From an uncultured Bacteroidales bacterium (GTDB lineage Bacteria; Bacteroidota; Bacteroidia; Bacteroidales; Bacteroidaceae): a DNA stretch of 9,815 bases. Under the pieces are notes generated by a model that saw only the letters and a program-made list of their open reading frames with translations, did no database searches and was not told the DNA's origin. Shown piece after piece: positions 6,947 through 9,815 of this stretch. Location: NCBI GenBank assembly GCA_902783615.1, contig CACZRQ010000124.1, positions 1-9,815 on the forward strand, written 5' to 3'. The translations under genes and the position numbers were made by a program. Within the stretch, counting starts at the first letter, position 1. Each line of letters begins with the position of its first letter.

Positions 6947-8518
6947 ATGTTACGTAAAATTAGACTGACTCTGGCCATCATCTTCTATGTGTGCATTACC
7001 CTGATGTTTCTGGATTTCACAGGTGTGACCCACACTTATTTCTCTTGGATGGCAAAACTCCAGTTCCTGCCTGCCGTATTGGCATTAAACGCTGGAATCA
7101 TTGTTTTATTACTTGCCCTAACGCTGATTTTCGGGCGCATCTACTGTTCGGTTATCTGCCCGATGGGTGTATTCCAGGACATCATCGCCTGGTTTGGCAA
7201 AAAGGCTCGCCCTAAGAAAGAGCGCAAAATGCCTTATACTTTCTCAAAGGCTAAGAGCGCTTTGAGGTATTCTGTATTGGGTGTGTTCATCGTGGCACTC
7301 ATTGCTGGTGTGGGATCGTTTGTTGCATTGCTGGCTCCTTACAGCTCTTACGGACGCATTGCCAGCAACCTCTTCCAGCCTATCTATCGCTGGGGCAACA
7401 ACATCCTGGCATCGATTGCCGAAAAGTATGAGAGCTATGCCATCTATGATGTCGATGTATGGGTAAAGTCAATGCCTACCCTCATCATCGCAGTGGTGAC
7501 GCTGGTGATTATCTTTATCTTAGCTTGGAGAAACGGCAGAACCTACTGCAACACCATCTGTCCTGTAGGCACAGTATTGGGCTTCGTTTCCCGCTTCTCT
7601 TTCTTCCACATCACATTCGATGCAGAGAAGTGTAAGAACTGCAGCATGTGCTCTCGCAATTGCAAGGCTTCTTGTATCGACTATAAGACTCATACCGTAG
7701 ATTACAGCCGTTGTGTTACTTGCGGCAATTGCATCGAGAAGTGTAAGTTTGGTGCACTGAGCTATAAGTTTGGTACACCTTCTATGGCTACGGCTTTCCC
7801 AAAGCCTGTTTCATACTCCCCCGCCGCAAGCGGCACCCCCTCTAACTTAGCGGGGGAATCCAAAGAGGTGAAAGATCCAGGCCTGCGTACTTTCCTGACC
7901 ACCATTGCTGTAGGTGCCGCTGCTGCAGCAAAGGCACAGATTATTCCAGAGGCAACCGACAAGAAGGTGGATGGTGGTTTGGCCGACATCGAGGACAAGG
8001 TGGCTCCCAATCGAGCTACAAAGATTGTGCCTCCAGGTGCAGTGAGCTTGAAGAATATGGCAAGCCATTGTACGGGTTGCCAGCTCTGCGTATCAGCTTG
8101 TCCGAACGGCGTATTGCGTCCAAGTACCGACCTGATGACACTGATGCAGCCAGAGGCAAGTTACGAACGCGGCTATTGCCGTCCTGAGTGCGTACGCTGC
8201 TCAGAGGTTTGTCCTGCCGGAGCCATCAAGCTGATTGATGTGGCAGAGAAGTCATCTATCCAGGTGGGTCATGCCGTATGGACTGCCGAGCTTTGTATTC
8301 CATTGAAAGATGGTCAGGAGTGCGGCAACTGCGCAAGGCACTGTCCTACTGGTGCCATCCAAATGGTTCCCCATGACCCAAGTGACCCCAAGTCTCCGAA
8401 GATTCCTGTAGTGAATGAGGAGCTTTGTATTGGTTGCGGTGCTTGTGAGAACTTGTGTCCAAGCCGTCCTATCAGTGCCATCCATGTGGAAGGTCACGAA
8501 GTACACAGAACAATTTAA
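6947..8518 (+). CDS. Membrane-bound polyferredoxin (NapH-like N-terminus, multiple 4Fe-4S domains)
   Basis: Predicted electron-transfer protein of 523 residues. Four helices lie at about 6-24, 41-62, 107-130 and 176-194. Two NapH-type CxxxCP motifs follow helices 2 and 4 (C67/C71 and C201/C205). Two ferredoxin motifs come next: C229, C232, C235, C239 and C256, C259, C262, C266. A linker (about 285-312) contains a translated palindromic repeat. A weakly hydrophobic stretch follows (about 315-330, LRTFLTTIAVGAAAAAKAQ), which resembles a worn Tat-type export segment. The C-terminal part holds four more quartets: C375/378/381/385, C411/415/418/422, C450/459/462/466 and C494/497/500/504. This allows up to six [4Fe-4S] clusters. 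It probably passes electrons across the inner membrane, perhaps from quinol or a cytoplasmic donor, to the reductase encoded next. The start at 6947 directly precedes helix 1. The 106-base upstream spacer has no convincing promoter. Confidence 0.88.
   Translation: MLRKIRLTLAIIFYVCITLMFLDFTGVTHTYFSWMAKLQFLPAVLALNAGIIVLLLALTLIFGRIYCSVICPMGVFQDIIAWFGKKARPKKERKMPYTFSKAKSALRYSVLGVFIVALIAGVGSFVALLAPYSSYGRIASNLFQPIYRWGNNILASIAEKYESYAIYDVDVWVKSMPTLIIAVVTLVIIFILAWRNGRTYCNTICPVGTVLGFVSRFSFFHITFDAEKCKNCSMCSRNCKASCIDYKTHTVDYSRCVTCGNCIEKCKFGALSYKFGTPSMATAFPKPVSYSPAASGTPSNLAGESKEVKDPGLRTFLTTIAVGAAAAAKAQIIPEATDKKVDGGLADIEDKVAPNRATKIVPPGAVSLKNMASHCTGCQLCVSACPNGVLRPSTDLMTLMQPEASYERGYCRPECVRCSEVCPAGAIKLIDVAEKSSIQVGHAVWTAELCIPLKDGQECGNCARHCPTGAIQMVPHDPSDPKSPKIPVVNEELCIGCGACENLCPSRPISAIHVEGHEVHRTI
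7817..7857 (+). repeat. Palindromic C-rich/G-rich repeat translated within the polyferredoxin gene
   Basis: TCCCCCGC at 7817-7824 is matched exactly by GCGGGGGA at 7850-7857. Inside are a small hairpin, GCCG-CAAG-CGGC (7823-7834), and a nested near-palindrome, CCCCC-T-CTAA-C-TTAG-C-GGGGG (7836-7856), that is perfect except for one T/C mismatch. The element stays in frame and encodes roughly residues 291-304 of the polyferredoxin, in the linker between Fe-S domains. It looks like an intergenic-type repeat that landed in a tolerant position. Whether copies exist elsewhere cannot be seen from this window. Confidence 0.65.
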
Positions 8519-8603
8519 CGATTGACCGTTGACGATTGACGATTAACAATTAATAATTAAAATAATGGTCAATTGTCAATAGTCAATAAAAAAAAGATTA
8601 AGT
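8519..8603. repeat. AT-rich inverted repeat of ATTGAC-like units in the spacer
   Basis: The spacer between the two redox genes is almost entirely an imperfect inverted repeat. The arm 8521-8546 (ATTGACCGTTGACGATTGAC, then GATTAA) pairs with 8562-8587 with about five mismatches, around an AT-rich centre of 15 bases. The left arm itself is a row of 7-base steps of the type (G)ATTGAC. The right arm ends next to a run of A (from 8588), so on the plus strand this is not a terminator; it could be an mRNA hairpin between the two genes. ATG 8604 follows 16 bases after the right arm. Confidence 0.7.
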
Positions 8604-9815
8604 ATGAATAACAATATAAACCGTCGTGGGTTCTTGAAGGTGATAGGCGCAGGCGCTGCAGTGGCTGCCGGTGCCGCATTGGAGAGTTGTGGTCCTCTGA
8701 AAAAGGATGCCCAATACGATGTGGCAGGACACCACACTACCGAAGTACCTGTGGGCACGATGACCTATCGCACCAACCCAACAACAGGCGACAAGGTGTC
8801 ACTCTTGGGCTATGGCTGTATGCGCTGGCCTACCTTACCACGCCCAGATGCCAATGGCAACGTAATTGACCAAGAGCGTGTGAACGAACTGATTGACTAT
8901 GCCTTAGAGCATGGAGTGAATTATTTCGACACAGCTCCTGTATATGTGCAGGGACAGTCGGAACGAGCCACAGGAATTGCCCTGAAGCGTCATCCTCGCA
9001 ACAGCTATTTCATCGCTACCAAAAACTCTAACCAGCGTTATGCAGGTCAGGGCTTGTCACCACAAGAGATGTACAATCGCTCAAAGGCAATGTATGAAAA
9101 CTCATTCAAGGAGTTGCAGACCGACTACATCGATTACTACCTGCTACATTCTATCGGAGGTGGAAGCGGTATTCCTTTACTCAATGAGCGCTATTTCGAC
9201 AATGGTTTCATCGATTTCCTTGTGAAAGAGCGTGAAGCCGGCAGAATCCGCAACTTAGGTTGGTCATTCCACGGAGAGGTGGCTGTATTCGACCTCATGC
9301 TGAAACTCCACGATGAGGGCAAGTACAAATGGGATTTCGTGCAGATTCAGATGAACTACCTCGACTGGACCCATGCCAAGGAAACCAATCCCCGCAACGT
9401 GAACGCAGAATATCTGTATAACGAGTTGGCTAAACGCAACATCCCAAGTGTTATCATGGAGCCACTTTTAGGTGGTCGCTTGTCGAATGTGCCTAATCAC
9501 ATCGTGGCTCGCCTGAAGCAACAGGAGCCAGAGAACAGTGTAGCATCGTGGGCTTTCCGCTTCTGCGGTACCTACCCGATGGTGTTGAGTATCTTGAGTG
9601 GTATGACTTACATGGAACACCTGCAGGACAACATCCGCAGTCTGGCTCCCGTCAAGCCTTTGTCTGAAGCCGACCTGGCTTATCTGGAAGATACCGCCAG
9701 TCTGATTGTGTCCTACCCCACCATCCCATGCAACAACTGCCAGTATTGCATGCCTTGTCCTTACGGTTTGGATATCCCAGGCATCTTGCTGCATTACAAC
9801 AAGTGTGTGAACGAG
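8604..9815 (+). CDS. Tat-exported aldo/keto reductase lipoprotein with C-terminal 4Fe-4S motif (3' end beyond window)
   Basis: An open frame of 404 codons runs from ATG 8604 to the window edge without a stop. It starts with a twin-arginine signal, NRRGFLK (residues 6-12), a short hydrophobic AG-rich stretch and LESC with C29, a plausible lipobox. A folded, cofactor-loaded, lipid-anchored periplasmic protein is therefore expected. The aldo/keto reductase catalytic tetrad is complete: D109 and Y114 in FDTAPVY, K140 in FIATK, H182 in YYLLHS. LSGMTYMEHLQDN (331-343) matches the family's C-terminal cofactor-side motif. At 376-385 CNNCQYCMPC, followed by PYGLDIPG, is the ferredoxin-like tail found in one branch of the family; C401 may belong to it or to the missing end. 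It follows the polyferredoxin gene by 85 bases on the same strand, and both carry Fe-S clusters, which suggests a working pair. The substrate is unknown. Confidence 0.92.
   Translation, partial: MNNNINRRGFLKVIGAGAAVAAGAALESCGPLKKDAQYDVAGHHTTEVPVGTMTYRTNPTTGDKVSLLGYGCMRWPTLPRPDANGNVIDQERVNELIDYALEHGVNYFDTAPVYVQGQSERATGIALKRHPRNSYFIATKNSNQRYAGQGLSPQEMYNRSKAMYENSFKELQTDYIDYYLLHSIGGGSGIPLLNERYFDNGFIDFLVKEREAGRIRNLGWSFHGEVAVFDLMLKLHDEGKYKWDFVQIQMNYLDWTHAKETNPRNVNAEYLYNELAKRNIPSVIMEPLLGGRLSNVPNHIVARLKQQEPENSVASWAFRFCGTYPMVLSILSGMTYMEHLQDNIRSLAPVKPLSEADLAYLEDTASLIVSYPTIPCNNCQYCMPCPYGLDIPGILLHYNKCVNE

Noticed and set aside
9468..9794. Minus-strand open frame of 108 codons at the right end
   Set aside because: It is opposite the aldo/keto reductase frame, which carries the catalytic and Fe-S motifs.

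Overview
The window looks like chromosomal DNA from a member of the Bacteroidota, most probably a Prevotella/Segatella-type or related Bacteroidales. The signs are TAnnTTTG -7 elements with TTG/TTTG -33 elements about 18-20 bases upstream, AT-rich spacers without strong Shine-Dalgarno sequences, and protein families common in that group. The species call is inference from sequence style, not from a database match.

Layout, left to right. An SLC13/DASS-type sodium:anion symporter (68-1564) is followed by a strong hairpin terminator whose T-tract seems to serve also as the -33 box of the next promoter. That promoter drives only a wreck: a PepSY-type membrane protein (1697-1905) reduced to its first helix joined, out of frame, to its last few residues. 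Next is a two-gene unit with a 4-base overlap: a secreted M28 zinc aminopeptidase with a C-terminal PDZ domain (2009-3277) and a five-helix membrane protein of unknown function with an extracytoplasmic domain (3274-4071). A LacX-like aldose epimerase lies on the minus strand (4077-4937) and converges on it with 5 bases between the stop codons. A divergent promoter region (4938-5037) separates the epimerase from a 600-residue ABC exporter half-transporter (5038-6840).

The last third is a probable redox pair. One gene encodes a membrane polyferredoxin (6947-8518) with NapH-like CxxxCP motifs and up to six [4Fe-4S] ferredoxin motifs. The other encodes a Tat-exported, probably lipid-anchored aldo/keto reductase with its own C-terminal [4Fe-4S] motif (8604 to the window edge, incomplete). 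Together they suggest that electrons from the membrane or cytoplasm reach a reductase in the periplasm, where no free NADPH should be available. This is the best candidate for a little-described system here.

Two palindromic elements sit in this last part. One is a C-rich/G-rich palindrome lying inside the ferredoxin reading frame and translated as a linker. The other is an AT-rich inverted repeat built from ATTGAC-like units in the spacer between the two redox genes. I saw no tRNA, rRNA, CRISPR array, intact insertion sequence or phage gene.
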